From positions 207,960,657-208,024,656 of the forward strand of contig NW_026947484.1 of assembly GCF_034190915.1 (NCBI RefSeq): DNA of 64,000 bases, given 5' to 3'. Source of the DNA: Cavia porcellus (Eukaryota; Chordata; Mammalia; Rodentia; Caviidae). Positions 21,269-34,309 of the stretch are shown piece by piece (position 1 is the first letter of the stretch; each line of letters begins with the position of its first letter). The translations under genes were made by a program, and so were the position numbers. The notes beneath the pieces are model-generated. The model was not told where the DNA came from. It ran no database searches and saw only the letters and a list, made by a program, of their open reading frames with translations.

Positions 21269-21278
21269 AGGACAAATC

Positions 21279-22689
21279 TTTATGGAATTTTTCCCATTGA
21301 CCACAAAACTGACCTTTTCCAGCTCATTTGCTTGAATTAGTGCTACGGTATTTTAGTTTGTTCCTTCAGGCCCTGCCCTTTTCCTTTGAAGACCTCCTCC
21401 TTACAGTGACCCACACTTTGTTCCTTCCCTTCCCTTTGTCTTTGCTGGCATTTTGGGGTTCCTCGGTAAAAGCTCCAGCTGGAGAGATATTTATCTTAGA
21501 CTCCTGGGGGGGGACCTCTGTCCTCTTAATCTTTCCCAAGTTCAGTCAAGCTGTTGCCAGCTAACTGTTATGGGTATAGTTTCATATAGCTTGCCTTCCT
21601 CTCCGTGGGTGACTCACCTGTATCTCTGGGTAAAGGCACAAAGTCATAAATTCACTTGTAACGTACATGGGTTCCAAGGTGTCCATTTCTAGACAGTGTA
21701 GGCAGACCGGAAGATGCAAACTCAGGAACAGAACTCCTGAAGGGTGAAATTCACTCAGCACCAGGGCAGACCTGCCTGAGTGTGTTAGTGAATGGAGCCG
21801 AAGGGAGGGGGCGAAATCCAATGATAGAGCACAGATGGAGATGTTTTTCCCTGTAGGTGAAATTCTCCTTTTTCAAAATAATTGAGTAAACAGTAGGAGT
21901 ATTTAAATCTTCGTTGAACAAAAGTTTAAAATATCACATAAGATTCCAGTATCTACATTTGGGGGGCTGGATAATATATAGTGTATGCTGATACATGTTC
22001 ACTCACAACTGTCAGAGGAGGTGAAGAAAGCTTCCCTTTAAAGTACTTGTATTGTACTGATCACTTAAAGGCTCCTAAAATTGTGGTTTGTGCATCTGAT
22101 GTACCCTTTTTATGTCATCACCCCCGTTACTTATGTGTGTCTGATCACACACATTTCACTTTCCCTTTTTTTACATTTATATGAATAAGTGTTCAGCTTC
22201 CTTTTCTAACCGTTGCTTCTAGACTCATATCATTTAAACATATAACTGAATTGAGGCCATATCCAGAGTGATTCCAGGCTAGCTTCTGAGCAGGAGCCTC
22301 ATGATCAGAATTCATGTGTTACGAGAAATGGCGTCAGGATTTCAGTAGGTGGCATGTGGTTCTACGAACCTCTGCAACCTGGCACAGGACAAAGAATAAG
22401 GCCGTAGATGCTCCTCATTCAGCACCAGGATGCATAGCTAGTGTGACTGTGCTCTGTCCGCTTTCAAGACAAAATAAAATTTCCAAAAAATAAGACATAC
22501 TCTACCAGGTATTGCAAAGGCTGTGTCTGAGTCACCAGTTGTTCACAGATCCTACATACAGCAGGAGTATATAAATCATTGTTGAATAAAAAGAAAGAAA
22601 ATGAATGAATACCATTCCAGCTTTAAAGAGGCTTTTTTTAAATGTTCTTTGCATAATGCACTCGTACCTTGTGTGAATTCGGCACTTGT
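21279..22689. other. Single-copy sequence, relatively GC-rich at 21340-21830
   Basis: No repeat recognised. Overlapping plus and minus frames of 60-80 codons (21328-21821) have no recognisable domain. A run of 8 G lies near 21506-21513. Confidence 0.4.
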
Positions 22690-23260
22690 TTTATAAAGCA
22701 CCTAACTACCCTCCTATTCTTCTTTCCTACACATTTCAAATTTCTGCATCTAGTTTTCCTCTGCCACGGCAGAAGCTTTATCTCTTGTCTTTTCTCTTTC
22801 CAACAGCTATAATTTTTCTTGTCTCTTTTCTCTTTGCAATTGAAAGTCCTTCTTATATACCTATCCAAGCTGATGCATGCCCTCTATCTCCACTGCTACT
22901 TTCATTCTCCTTATTTCCATGATGTCTTACCTGAAATATTGTAATTACACCTTAATTGTTCTTTTTGCATTGACCTGTTTCTCTTCTTCTCAATTATTAG
23001 TCCTGAAACTACAGCCAAAATGATTGTCAAAAATATTGATTGATTTCTGCACTATCCTGTTTCAGCATGACTTTTTATTACAGTAATGCTAAAATCCAAA
23101 ATCTTAGCAATTTATCTTAGGCTACTCTTTGCCTTGTTCTTTATATTCTGCTTGTACCATTTCATCTCACTGATTTCATGAACTCTCCCTTACATTTTTT
23201 GCCTTAATAGATTCCCTCTCCAGCACAAAGCTTAGATGATCACAGGTATAAGAAACCTTA
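22690..23260 (+). mobile_element. LINE-2 (L2) 3'-region fragment
   Basis: A diverged copy of the L2 3' half: pyrimidine-rich start, 'CAGCCAAAATGATTGTCAAAA', then CTGTTTCAGCATGACTTTTT and 'AATGCTAAAATCCAAAATCTTAGCA', then 'TTCATGAACTCTCCC'. The order matches the L2 consensus. Reading frames over it are random. Confidence 0.55.
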
Positions 23261-26200
23261 AACAATAAAACAAATTGAATTAGATATACAATATTACTTC
23301 ATAGCACATTACAATTTTTACCTTTAACAAGTTCAATTTTTACTTTTAATCATATTACTGTTACAGCTAAATAATAAACAGGGGAATTAGTTATAAATAT
23401 TCCTCAATTCAGTTAAAATAAAAGCTATAAGAAAACAAGTATTCTAACTGTTGCTTTACAGATCATTGCATCCATAGGAGTTTATAAGTCTTTGTTGAAT
23501 GAAAATAAGAAAAAAATTCATGAATGGTATATGGTTCAGACGTGTTATATATACAGAGTATTGCACTGTATAGCATACAGGATTCAAGTATAAATGCGTT
23601 GGCATGCTGAATAGATATTGTTGATTAAATAAATCAAAAAACAAGAAGGATTAATGTGAATGTTACATAATGACTTTATGTAGTTCAATTTGTATTATTT
23701 TTAGTAAATGAATATTTCTTAAAACTGAATCACACTGTATAAAAATATCTAATTTTTACTCACAAATTTGTTAGCAAATAAAATCATTCATTTTTTGTTT
23801 TTAAAAATACCTGCCTTGTATCTAAATATTTAATTAAACTAATTCTATTTTTCATAGTATCAAATGATCCCAAAGTGTCTTTTGATATTGTCTTTCAGTC
23901 ACTGATACTTCAAACAACTATGCTTTACAAATCAAACATTATTTCCATTATTAAACCTAAATTAAAACATAGTGAAATCAATATGTCACAGTACAACCGA
24001 ATGTTGTTTATTCAGCTGTTTATATGTATATCTGGCGTACTACTAAATAAATCTTCAGCCCTGAATCAGTGTGAGAAAAAAAGATTCTTTGACAAAACAC
24101 GTTTGTGTCTCTAAATTTCCATTTGAAACCTGTTTTCAAACAGAATATGTTTATGTGGCATTTCTTTCACACGATCTGCAAGTTTTCAAATTTTAAAAGT
24201 TAAATATTACTGATGTTTTCTGTTTTTCTGAACAGTTTTTAGAATTTACACATGTTCAATTTTTTTAAGAAGTGTGAGACCCTAGAGTCAGCCAGTAGTA
24301 CTGCACAGAAATGAAAAAAAAAGGTAATGAAAAGGAAGTAATTTAAGATTCTCAATAATAACTTGTGATTTTAAAAGAATCACTTTCAATATTATTATTT
24401 CCTTGAAGTAGCAGCATGGAATTATATAATATTATTTTCAAACAGATGTAATTAAACTAATTAATCTTGGTAAGTATATTCATTGTACATTAACATACTA
24501 AATACAGGAGAATACAAATGATGAATCTATTATATCTTTTGACCACTAGTATTCTAAATCCTATGAAAGAATAACCATCATAACTAGTACAACCATGTGA
24601 GTTTTGACTCAAACTGTGACAATATTAAAAATGAAAATGGGAACTATAAATAATTTTGCTTGAATAGCTATAAACTTGTACACTTGATCTGTTACAGACA
24701 AAATGGATTAATAGATATATAAATATGTTTGAACTAAAATATTGGCACCCAAATTGTTACAAAATTACCGTTGCCAAATAGGCTACAATAGGAGGATCAT
24801 TTGGGGCATAAAATATCATCTTGGCTAACTTCCCTTAAACATGTCTGTATTATTCAATATCATGTCACAAAGTAACAATGTGAATGCTAGCACTGATAAG
24901 AAATTCAGTATCTTCTCGTATGTTGCATTGTTAGGCAACACTAATTGTTTACAGAGATGTTCATTATTTTTTTAAATGTATTTAGCACTCACCTATTCTA
25001 AATTTTACATGATAAATTATTTTTCACAAAAAATTGCAAACCTATAAAAGCAGCTGTCATTTCCCATTGAATCTTCTCTTTTCTGGAAAGCAATGCTTAG
25101 CTGCTAATTCTTTCCATGAACTCTTTGCCCTGACTGTTCACTTCTATATGAGCTTGGGCATATCAATGTTTCTACTGAATTATCATGTGCAAAAGTGAAG
25201 GTGACTGTCCTCCCCAATGCTGGGCTGAGTGTAGTTTTGCTTGGCCTTTTAAGAATCCTAACACATTGGCAATGCTATATTCAGTTAGAGTAGAGAATGA
25301 CCTGAAGCATACATCAGGGAAAATACTTCACTATTTCACACACGATTATGCACATTCATGGAATGCACACGTGTTGGCATACCCACATGTCCTTTTTGAT
25401 CCATATATCTTAATTCCATACACTTGAAAAACATCTGTTAGGTGAAAAGTGGTAACAATTTAAAGATACTATCTTTTATGTTCTAACTCAGGACATTGAA
25501 TGTAATCGTAAAAGAGTTGCCCATGCAAAAAGAAACTATTTTAACACTGTGTTTGAAATATAATATTATAGTGGCAGTCAACACGGAAACATAATCTCCT
25601 TAATAATTAGGTGTTTAACATAAAATTGAACAACACACACTTCTCACATAGTAACCTATTTAATCATGTAATCTCTTTATTGTGAGCTACAGAAAGTATT
25701 GTATTAGCGGTTCTTTAAACCTCTGTTTAGATTATTTGAGTGAGTTGCACTTGCACACCAACACCCACCAAACTGAGATTTCAAATGAGCCTGACTGTGG
25801 AACAAATTCAGTCTGGGTGAAACAGTCCAGATGTAAGTGCACAGCTACAACAGCTGTGGTTTTGGTGCAGACATATTGCTGATCCACTTCAAAATAAGCA
25901 AATTCCAAGCCTTGTGCTCATAAACTAATTAAGCTTGGAACTCTTATAGAAGACAAAGAAATTAAAGCAAAATGCATCAAAACTGAGTTCTACCACATAC
26001 TCTCTTCTTCAGGTAAAAATCCTAATTCAGGAAAATCAGGATATATTTAGATCACCTGTGGATTCTAAACATATTCACAACTGTTGAGTGAAACCCTTTC
26101 AAAAATGTATTTTTGCGTCATTCTGGGTCCTCCACTTCTAATAAGAAATTCAGAAATCAGAGAGCTTCAAAAGAGCACACCTCTTTGCACACATGTATAG

Positions 26201-26284
26201 GATATCAGTGGAGTAACAGGGCTTTTTCCATCAATCACAAAATTTTTGTCTTATTTACACTAGTGAATTAAAAAGGTTTTGATA
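23261..26284. other. AT-rich single-copy sequence
   Basis: 3 kb without recognised genes or repeats. Frames at 23875-24114, 25185-25427 and 25682-25882 are 66-80 codons with no domain that I recognise. Confidence 0.45.
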
Positions 26285-26480
26285 GTGTACTATGTCTTTT
26301 AAAATATTGTCACTTAATGATAACAATGACCACAAGAGCAGAAATAATGGCAAGTTGTTTCCATTTATCTCACTTAATCTTCCAAACACCACTCTGAGTT
26401 CTCAGAGCCACACAAACTAATGTCAAGGAAAATGAATCATCTTGCTCAGATTTACAGAAGTAACTGGACATCAACAGGGC
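26285..26480 (-). mobile_element. MIR SINE
   Basis: Reversed MIR: 'TTTATCTCACTTAATCTTCCAAACACC', a diverged 'AATGTCAAGGAAAATGAATC' block and 'CTTGCTCAGATTTACAGAAGTAACTGGAC'. It abuts a B1 fragment. Confidence 0.6.
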
Positions 26481-26594
26481 AGGAGAATGCAGAGAGGCTG
26501 ACTGACTAGGAAAGTGGGCTATCGTGTGCACATTCCAGGCCAGCCTGCAAATACATAGTGAGACCCTGTCTTTAAAAATAAATAAATAAATAAA
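26481..26594 (+). mobile_element. B1-type SINE, 3' part
   Basis: CAGGAGAATGCAGAGAGGCT and 'CCAGGCCAGCCTGCAAATACATAGTGAGACCCTGTCTTT', then an (AAAT)n tail. The 5' A-box portion is missing. It looks young, since the 3' block is nearly consensus. Confidence 0.8.
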
Positions 26595-27480
26595 AGCTCT
26601 GATCATTTTAGCATGCAAAACATTACTTTGCAAATATCTCTAGCAAGACATGGGTCATAAAAATCATCGTTTTTGTTCATTTATTTTAAAATAAAAAATT
26701 AAATATCTGAAAATATTTTTCTCCATTACCATTGCAAGAGTTCAGTCTGCTGGCCTACATTACTGACTTTAACTTTGGATTCCTGTGAAGGATGGTGATT
26801 TTATACAATGCTTGTGTTCTCGTCACCAGCTCTCACATTCACTACTGTTCTTCCAGAAGACTGTACTTTGGAGGTGAAGTGGTTAGAAGTATCTGCATAA
26901 GTAAAAAGAACTCAAAATTAATTGAGAATAGTTGGCTGATTTTTGAGCCATAGTGTGGGGAAGCTCTGAGAATTTGGACATATTTCATGACAAAATCATC
27001 TACCATTCATCAAAGTGAAACTGTTAGAGCGATACCTTACAGATGGTCCTGAGGTGGGATTCCTTACTCTTGATGGCAGGAGAAAAGCAGAGACTTCTTG
27101 TGTGTCCCCCTGAAGCTCAGTGAGATGGGCTGAGAGAAAGTCCTGACATGGGGTGTTTTGACCGGAGCCTTTTGTTCAGGGCTAAGAGCTCAGGAGTCGG
27201 GACTGTTCAAACATGCAAAAAAACAGGTTTTCAGGGGCAACCACACAACACAGAATAAGCAGAGCTGAGCCCAGATCTGCTCATCCCCATGTGTCTATGG
27301 AGGGCTTGCCTTGTCCCTGAAGAGAAAGGAGCTTGAAAACCCTTAGGAATTTAGGAGACAATTTCAGAAGCCAGCACTTTGTGTTGCTGACTCCAGCTGG
27401 TTTATTAGCTTAGACTTGGTTTGCTCCTGTGTCTCTCAGTTGTTCTCCACTAATGAAATGATGGTAGGGACTGACTGAAA
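26595..27480. other. Single-copy sequence, GC-richer at 27040-27420
   Basis: No repeat or gene recognised. Confidence 0.4.
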
Positions 27481-27489
27481 TGTTTACAT

Positions 27490-28215
27490 TTACAAACTTT
27501 ATTCTTCAACTTCGCTCAGTACAGATTGCAGATCTACTCAGATTCCCTGTTCAGTTACCCCGCCACTTTCCCACAGGATCAATTCCTCCTGCCGCCTCTT
27601 CCCCTACACTTCCATCCTCCCATTCTCCTCTCACCAATATCCACTGCTTTACTTTCTCTTCACTGGAGAGCCAGATGCAATCAATAGAGAAGTGTGTAGT
27701 TTACTTGCCTCCTAATTGGCATCCTTCCTCTCCTGTTTGTCTCCCCACCCTGAAGTCTAGTCTGTCAATAACAGTGAGAGTGATCTGGTTTAAATATGTA
27801 AATCAGACTAGATTCCTCCCTAAGTGCCTTCCTCCTGCAGTTAGAATGCAATTAAAAGTTTACAAGGTTGTACAAGGTCTTGCCACAGCAAACCTATATA
27901 GCTTTGTCTCCTATCACTTCACTTTCACCTGCTAGATTTGAAGCACCCCTTCCTTTCTGTTCTCCCACGCACGCGAACTTACACCCATGCCAGGTACTTC
28001 CTACTGCATTTTTTCCTATCACAATATTACATACTTCATGTTACTTTTTTCCTGACACTAACCTAAAATAACTCTGTCACCTCACTCTTTATTGCCCAAA
28101 CTCTATTGTTTGTTTTTTGAATACTCATTACATCCTGCTTATTTACCCAGTGCTAGCATGCAAACTTGCCTAGAAGTCTTAAAACATATTTTTGAATGAA
28201 TGCTTAAGTCAATGA
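27490..28215 (+). mobile_element. LINE-2 (L2) 3'-end fragment
   Basis: Follows the L2 3' consensus: 'TGCAATTAAAAGTTTACAAGGTTGTACAAGGTC', 'CCTATCACTTCACTTTCACC', then a terminal 'TTTTTGAATGAATGCTTAAGTCAATGAATGA' block, the diverged L2 end. The 151-codon plus frame at 27480-27935 follows the pyrimidine-rich strand of this repeat and is not a host gene. Confidence 0.65.
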
Positions 28216-29970
28216 ATGACTTGTCTTCAGTGTCCACCAAAAACGAGGATTAACACCATATGACAATTATCTCACTACAAATAAGGAAATTTAAAATGAT
28301 AAAAATATCATTGAAGATCCTCAATAAATGTAACTGGTCGGTGCAAATGATTATTTGAAATTAACTAACTTCATTGGACAAGTGACTCAGATGAGATTTT
28401 CAAAGACAAAATAAACAAAAAAACTCATGGTTTAATTACATTTTCCCTATTTTGCAAATGTAAAGTTCATCATACCCCAATCAGCCGTTTTGTCATTATT
28501 TTCCCTTGCTCACATTACTGATCTCTCCCCAGTAATAGCAAACTATTCCTAATTGGCTGCCCAGCAATATCATATCTTTATCTGCAAATGTATTATTAAT
28601 AAAAATAAGAGAAATTACCAGGGAAAATGTTTTGCTTACACATTAACCTGCCCAAACAAAATGGCTACTTTTAGAATCCCTTTTGAGCAAGCCAGATAAC
28701 TCTCCTCAAAGGTAATCACAAGTGAACCACATGGGTCTCTATTGATTTTAGACCAACCTAGTAGAATCAAGGTTTTTTTTCCTTCGGTATTTTGGCATAT
28801 TGGCTTTCTTCAGAGTCAGAGGTTGATGAAATAATATGGTCAAAATAATAAGAATGGAGAGATCACATAATGTTCAAAGCCGAGGAGGTCTGCTGTAAGG
28901 TCACTAAAATTCAGGTGAAATTCCAGTTGGTTCTCTTTTGTTCTATTTACTGCAATGTTGGAAATTGAACTTGGCAGTTAGGAGCCCTTTGTCTTCTGAA
29001 CAACTGTGGTTTGAATCCATTCTTCATCACAAAACACAGTTAGACAATATCTTAGATGCACATAATTCAAGCCTGAAAATGGTTTTGATGCCAATTGTTT
29101 TTGAAAGGACCCTGTGTTTCAAATAACTGCAATTTAACTGTGTGTTCAGTGCTCAGCAACTGCAAATAAATTGTAGATCTTTCTGCTTTATTTTAAATGT
29201 CATTATTCAGCCCAATTTTATTCATATTCACTGCAGCCTTAACAGTCCACATGATTCTTGTTCATATATTAATGAGAATTTTTCTTTTTCTTCAACAGAA
29301 TGTCATGTTGGCTTTTTAAAGCTGTTTTTAAAAGAAAAAGGAAATAACATCTTTCAAATGTAAAAAATGAATCACATCTTTCATAACTGTAGCTTCAAAA
29401 CTGAATCAGATATGATCAAATTTCAGCCTAGCACGTATACAGTTAATGCTGGCCGGTGATCTTGCTCTGAGTCCAAAGGTATGGCATTAATTATGTATAT
29501 TGCTTACACCTGTGGAAAATCAGCCTGCCCTTCTGGAGCTAATAAGAAAATTAAATGTTAATTTCAGATTGCATTGAGCAGACCTTTTCAGTTATGCCTG
29601 CCATCTTTTGCTTAAGAGTGTTCCATATTCAGTCCTGCTCATTTTCATGCAGATTACCACATATTGTATGAATCGGATTAAAGAGAATGCTTTTTTTGAA
29701 ATTCTACAGCTGCCAGTCTATATGACATGTTCAAGAGAAAAGATGAAAACTGCTGTCCAATCATACATGAAAACATTACCTAAAGTCCATTGCAAAGCAA
29801 TTGAGAACCATCTAATATTACTTTTAACCACAAGAATTAGTAATTCCTTGGGAGTAGGAGGAAAATTTTTATTACTTTTTTACAGTCCTCTTAAGTAGAT
29901 TTTCATTTATCTCAGTGGTATTTCATTTTGGTAAGAATACATATTTTTCTTAAGAAACATTAGAGATTAG
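28216..29970. other. Repeat-free AT-rich single-copy stretch
   Basis: About 1.75 kb without recognisable repeats. Many TAAT/ATTA cores, such as GGCATTAATTATG near 29482 and 'AATTAAATGTTAATTT' near 29550. Frames (28938-29363, 29608-29898) show no domain. It could be conserved non-coding DNA, but this cannot be shown without alignment. Confidence 0.4.
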
Positions 29971-29979
29971 TTTCTCAAT

Positions 29980-30150
29980 GTGGATATCTTGGGTTCGCAT
30001 CACACCTGCTGCTCACCACCTGTGTAAGCTTGGGAGATTTACTTAGCTTTTTTAGCTCCATCTGCAAAATGAAGACAGTAAGATTACATTAATAAGTATC
30101 TAGACAGCACGGAATAAGATCTAATAAATGCTAGTCATTATTTTTATGCA
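29980..30150 (+). mobile_element. MIR SINE
   Basis: 'CACCTGTGTAAGCTTGGGAGATTTACTTAGC' then 'CTCCATCTGCAAAATGAAGAC', 'ATAAGTATCTAGACAGCACGG' and 'CTAATAAATGCTAGTCATTATT'. These are the MIR core and 3' end in order. Confidence 0.8.
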
Positions 30151-30934
30151 AGGTTTGCGCACTGATTGAATCAAGAGAAGTTAATTTGTATTAAAGTGAG
30201 GCCTCCATTTGTAGTCTATCGTGCCACTTACTTTTTCCCTAACAATTTATCTAGTATCCCCACAGAGAAAAAACACAGGCCCTATATCATCTCTGCTCCT
30301 ATAGAAAAAGTACTAGATAGATTGGCCCAATCTCTCTGTGGACTACTATTTCCATAGTAATTTGCATCAGTGATATTTCCTAGCTAGACTTTTCAAATAA
30401 TTTTTTGCTGGTGACAACAGCTCAGATCTAGAAATTCATACACTCAAACTAAAAATCTCCGGGAATGGTAGTTAGTTAGTGACTATCACTAGCAGAGAAA
30501 AAGATGAAATATCAAAACAAGCATATTTTCTCAAAAAGCAAATGAGATACATTAATAAAAAGAGTTGAACCATATAGTTGTGTTGATCACTTATAAAAAG
30601 ATGTAGGAAGTTCTGATGTCAAACAGGTATTTAAAGTCACATTTAGAAGAATACAGAGAATTGGCCTACAGCTAAAAGACCTTTCATTTCCCTGCCTGGT
30701 TTAGTTTTATACCATGCTATTTTTGAAAAATTAAAATTATTAGTTTATAGTTTTATTGGAATTGCATTTACTATACAAATAAATCACATGGTGTCTCATA
30801 AAATATGCATATGTATATAGCAGTAAAAGTGATTTTAATATAAGATACATATTTTAAATATATAAGATAATATATATAGAAATTTTCCAGTGATATAATT
30901 AACAGAAATTTTGAAAAATAATATGCAAGAATTT
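30151..30934. other. AT-rich single-copy sequence
   Basis: No gene or repeat recognised. Confidence 0.4.
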
Positions 30935-31028
30935 GATTTTTTTATTTTGTTTTGTTTTGATATTGGTAATTAAACTCAGAATCTTGCACTAAGCAAGCAC
31001 TGTGCCATTGAGCTATATCACTGACCCA
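30935..31028 (-). mobile_element. ID-like SINE
   Basis: T-rich left end, then 'TATTGGTAATTAAACTCAGAATCTTGCACT', then 'CTGTGCCATTGAGCTATATCACTGACCC'. Diverged. Confidence 0.75.
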
Positions 31029-31153
31029 CAAGTTTTTTAATACATTGCAACAAATCTAAATATTTGGAAAGGTACAATGAGGCATAATTAGAAATAAACA
31101 GAAGAAATATATCAGAAAGAAAATATATTTTTTTTTCTTTTTTCTTTATAAAC

Positions 31154-31283
31154 CCTTGTGTCTAGGACTGATTTTCAATAGATCGCTGGAAGGGGGCTGC
31201 CCTGCTACATAACTGGACCCAGAAGCAGGTCATCTATGAATGGTTTAGCCCAGATTTCCCAAGAACGTGCATTCTGTGATGGG
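31154..31283 (+). pseudogene. 28S rRNA pseudogene fragment
   Basis: About 130 bases matching the 3' part of mammalian 28S rRNA, a highly conserved region. Blocks in order: CCTTGTGTCTAGGACTGATT, 'TTTCAATAGATCGCTGG', 'GACCCAGAAGCAGGTCATC', 'TATGAATGGTTTAGCCCAG' and 'AAGAACGTGC'. CpG positions of the gene have mostly decayed, and the stretch following the 'GCTGCCCTGCTACATA' block is shortened. The flanks are AT-rich non-rDNA with no clear poly(A) tail, so this is an isolated dispersed copy. It has no expected function. Confidence 0.85.
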
Positions 31284-31740
31284 AAGAAAACCATTTTTAA
31301 ATAGCTTTTGTATATATGCTTAGGTTTCTACTTTGCCTATGTTAAAAAATAATTTGAGACAGCTTATTAAATAATGACACCAGTAATATAATCCCAAAAT
31401 TATAATAGTCATGAGTCTCTAAGAAGCTGTCACAAAAATAGATACATCTGTTGGACATGGTGTATATAATTTTTTTGTAATGTAGTGATTTTAAATCCAT
31501 TAAATATAGTCATGATATAGATTGTAAGAGAGAATTTATCATACTAATTGCATGTTTCCTCAAAAATTTAGTATTTTATTATATTGAAAAATAACACAGA
31601 GGTAGTACAATAAGAAATATTATTATGAAGAAAAAATAATAAGAAATATTATCTATGAAGTTGATATTTTGAAAATAATTCAAACAATATGAACAAAATT
31701 ACAGTCATTTACTAAAACTATTATTACTTTAGTTTTATTC
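31284..31740. other. AT-rich single-copy sequence
   Basis: Contains a local direct repeat around 31612-31662 ('AATAAGAAATATTAT', then 'ATGAAG', twice). Otherwise nothing. Confidence 0.4.
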
Positions 31741-31741
31741 A

Positions 31742-31815
31742 TAAAAAATAATGCAGAGAGAATTTCATTAAGTTACCCAAAATCAAACAGTAAGCACTTG
31801 GTGGAACTATGAAAA
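31742..31815 (-). mobile_element. Possible MIR fragment
   Basis: 'CATTAAGTTACCCAAAATCAAACAGTAAGCACTTGGTGGAAC' resembles a reversed MIR core. Short and diverged. Confidence 0.4.
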
Positions 31816-34070
31816 TAAAAAGCACAAAAATTAAAACAGAGAATATTTATTCATACCATGCTATGCCAAGGGCGTCATCCATTATGATTGTGTTAGGAAA
31901 AGACTCAACTTTAAAGAGCAGAAAGACTTTGTCACGGTAAACAGAGAAGATGTCAGGTGTGCTCCCCTGGGAGGTTTGGGACTGAGGACTTGGGAGATGG
32001 GCTCACCTGAGGCAAGGGAATGGGTTGGGAGCGACTTTGGCTTTGCTGATTGATCTTGAACTGGAAGCTTGAGGCACAAAGAAGGGAGCTGGCATTCGTG
32101 GGCCGTGCCCTTACCATTCTAAACAACTTACTACAGAGATTGTGGTACTACAGAGATTGCGACTGCTTACAGTAAAAGATGTGGCTTGGCTTTCTGAGGT
32201 GGTTGGTGTGGATAGCATGGGTCCAAATTTTCTTTTCCTATGGTCAGGCTACAGTCCACTTGTGTGTCTCCAAGAAAAGACTAACACCCAGACTCTAAAT
32301 GAATCACATTCTAAAAACCAGTTATATAATTATAAACTTTTCCTGAATGAATAAAATTAAACAGATCCTTTCCGGCTTATTAATGATATACCTTAGTAGA
32401 TCTTAAATAAGTGCTCAACAAATGCCATCCACATTTGCTTGGAACTTGTTAGAAAAACAAGTCAGTTAGTCTTCTGCCCAAACATCTGAGAACAAAAGGA
32501 TTGTGGTAAAAACTACTTCTAGAATTGTAGATGTAAGCATTAAATTGAGTTAATAGTGAACACAGGAAGGTTTGACTTTACACAAATACTTTTGGTAAAA
32601 ACAAGTCAATGGTTTAGATTTCTAAAAGTCACATAAGAAACAAAAATAACAGTATCACGTGTTTGTTTTTAAAACATGACAGCTCTTCATGATCTTAACC
32701 AACAGTTTCTCATACTTCAACAATATTAGTGGATGATAGAAATAGAAGCAGAAAATACATCTGTAAGTGTGGTGTCTATCTTTTAAATGAACATTTAGGT
32801 TATAGGATATAGTTAAAAATTATGTCAAAAGCTAAATCTCAAGGGGATAATCTGAGATTTATGTAACTGAAAAAGATAAAGATGACTGATCACAAAAGTA
32901 ATCTTATCCTGATTCCCAGGTGCCTTAGATTTTACAAAATTCAAAAGACTTTGACAAGAAGCTTACCAATAAATTGTTTATTATTCCTGTTCTTTAAATA
33001 AATTACTTGTCTAATGTTTTACCCTTAAGCTGGATGAAGACGATGCAGTCAATCTAAAGTTACATTAGTCAACTTCCTCCAAATTTTACCCCCTATCATT
33101 AGAAATTGCTGCTCTTGATCAGTTAATGACAATAAGCCATAATTTTTTTCTAATTATCTAAACTCTTCTCGGATGCCTTGCAGTTAACTGAGGTAAATGA
33201 TTCCTTCAGTTGTAATAAAATTCTGGCAATCTGGAAAGTTTACACAACTCACACAACCATCATTTTTGCAACAGAGGTTCCAGAAAGAACTAATAATGTT
33301 CAGAGCCATTTTCACATGATAACTGCTGCAAATATAAATTTTCTTTCTGATAAAAGTCAGGATTTTAAATATCTTCAACATTTTTAAAGAAAAAGTATGT
33401 ATATGCTGAGTAATATATGTTGTAACTCTTTATTGTAGAGATTCCAAGCAGAAGGTTAGATATGTTTTACTCTCAAACAAGTGAAGTGATTGGATCTATG
33501 AGGATATGCTCAATGCTTTATTAGCTTTATGTACACAAATGAGTTTTATTTTCATGAATTTAAGGAAATAAGGTGAGTACCACTGAAATAAATTGAGGAG
33601 TATTTGTTATTGCCTCTTCCAAATTTTGCCAGAATTTGAAGAAATGTATAGACATTCTTCAAAGACCAAAAGAAAGGAAAATGAATTTTAAGATGATTTC
33701 TAGATTAGTTTCAACTTGTCTATAGTCTACTTATTTATATTAAGCAACTTCCTATGACATAAATTTTGCTTCTGACTGTCAATTCAGGAAAAAAATACTC
33801 ACACAAACTAATTAATTTCACTAATATTAATCTTTTAAGTGCAACATTATTGAAATAAACTTCAATTTTAGGAAAAATGTACAAAAGGATATTCATACAA
33901 AATCATTGTAACTTAAATGCTCACAGCATGTGAAGATGAGAACATTCTAAAAATATTTACTGACTATCATAAATGAACAATGAATCATTATGGATGGATT
34001 ATGTTCTCGGATTACAAATTTTTTTCTAAAATCTTCCCATTTAATTCTAAATACAGCCAGTGCTCACTCT
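31816..34070. other. Single-copy sequence
   Basis: GC-richer at 31860-32240, where ACTACAGAGATTG occurs twice 17 bp apart (32130 and 32147). Frames at 31882-32079 (minus), 32142-32354 and 33178-33387 (plus) show no domain. Remaining sequence AT-rich and unassigned. Confidence 0.4.
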
Positions 34071-34074
34071 TTTA

Positions 34075-34255
34075 CTCTAATGGTTCCCAGATTTTAACAT
34101 GGGTCAGAACCACCTGGAAGGTCTGATAAAACAGGTTGCTAGTTTCCACTGCCCTGAGCTGGCCCAGTAATTCTGTACAAGTTAAAAAGTTGCATCTCTG
34201 GTAAGATGGTAAAGGAGCTTGTGAAAGAACCTTAATATGAGAACCAAGAATGAGT
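34075..34255 (+). mobile_element. MER5-like DNA transposon remnant (hAT-Charlie)
   Basis: 'GGGTCAGAACCACCTGGAAGGTCTGATAAAACAGGTTGCTAG', then a 'TTGCATCTCTGG' block and 'ATATGAGAACCAAG', matches the order of a MER5-type non-autonomous hAT element. Confidence 0.65.
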
Positions 34256-34309
34256 ACAAGGGGATATCAACAAACATTGTGTGCCTCAAATGACTTAAAG
34301 TGTGGTCCC

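Noticed and set aside
27480..27935. 151-codon plus-strand frame
   Set aside because: Lies on an L2 relic; pyrimidine-rich composition lowers stop density and produces chance frames.
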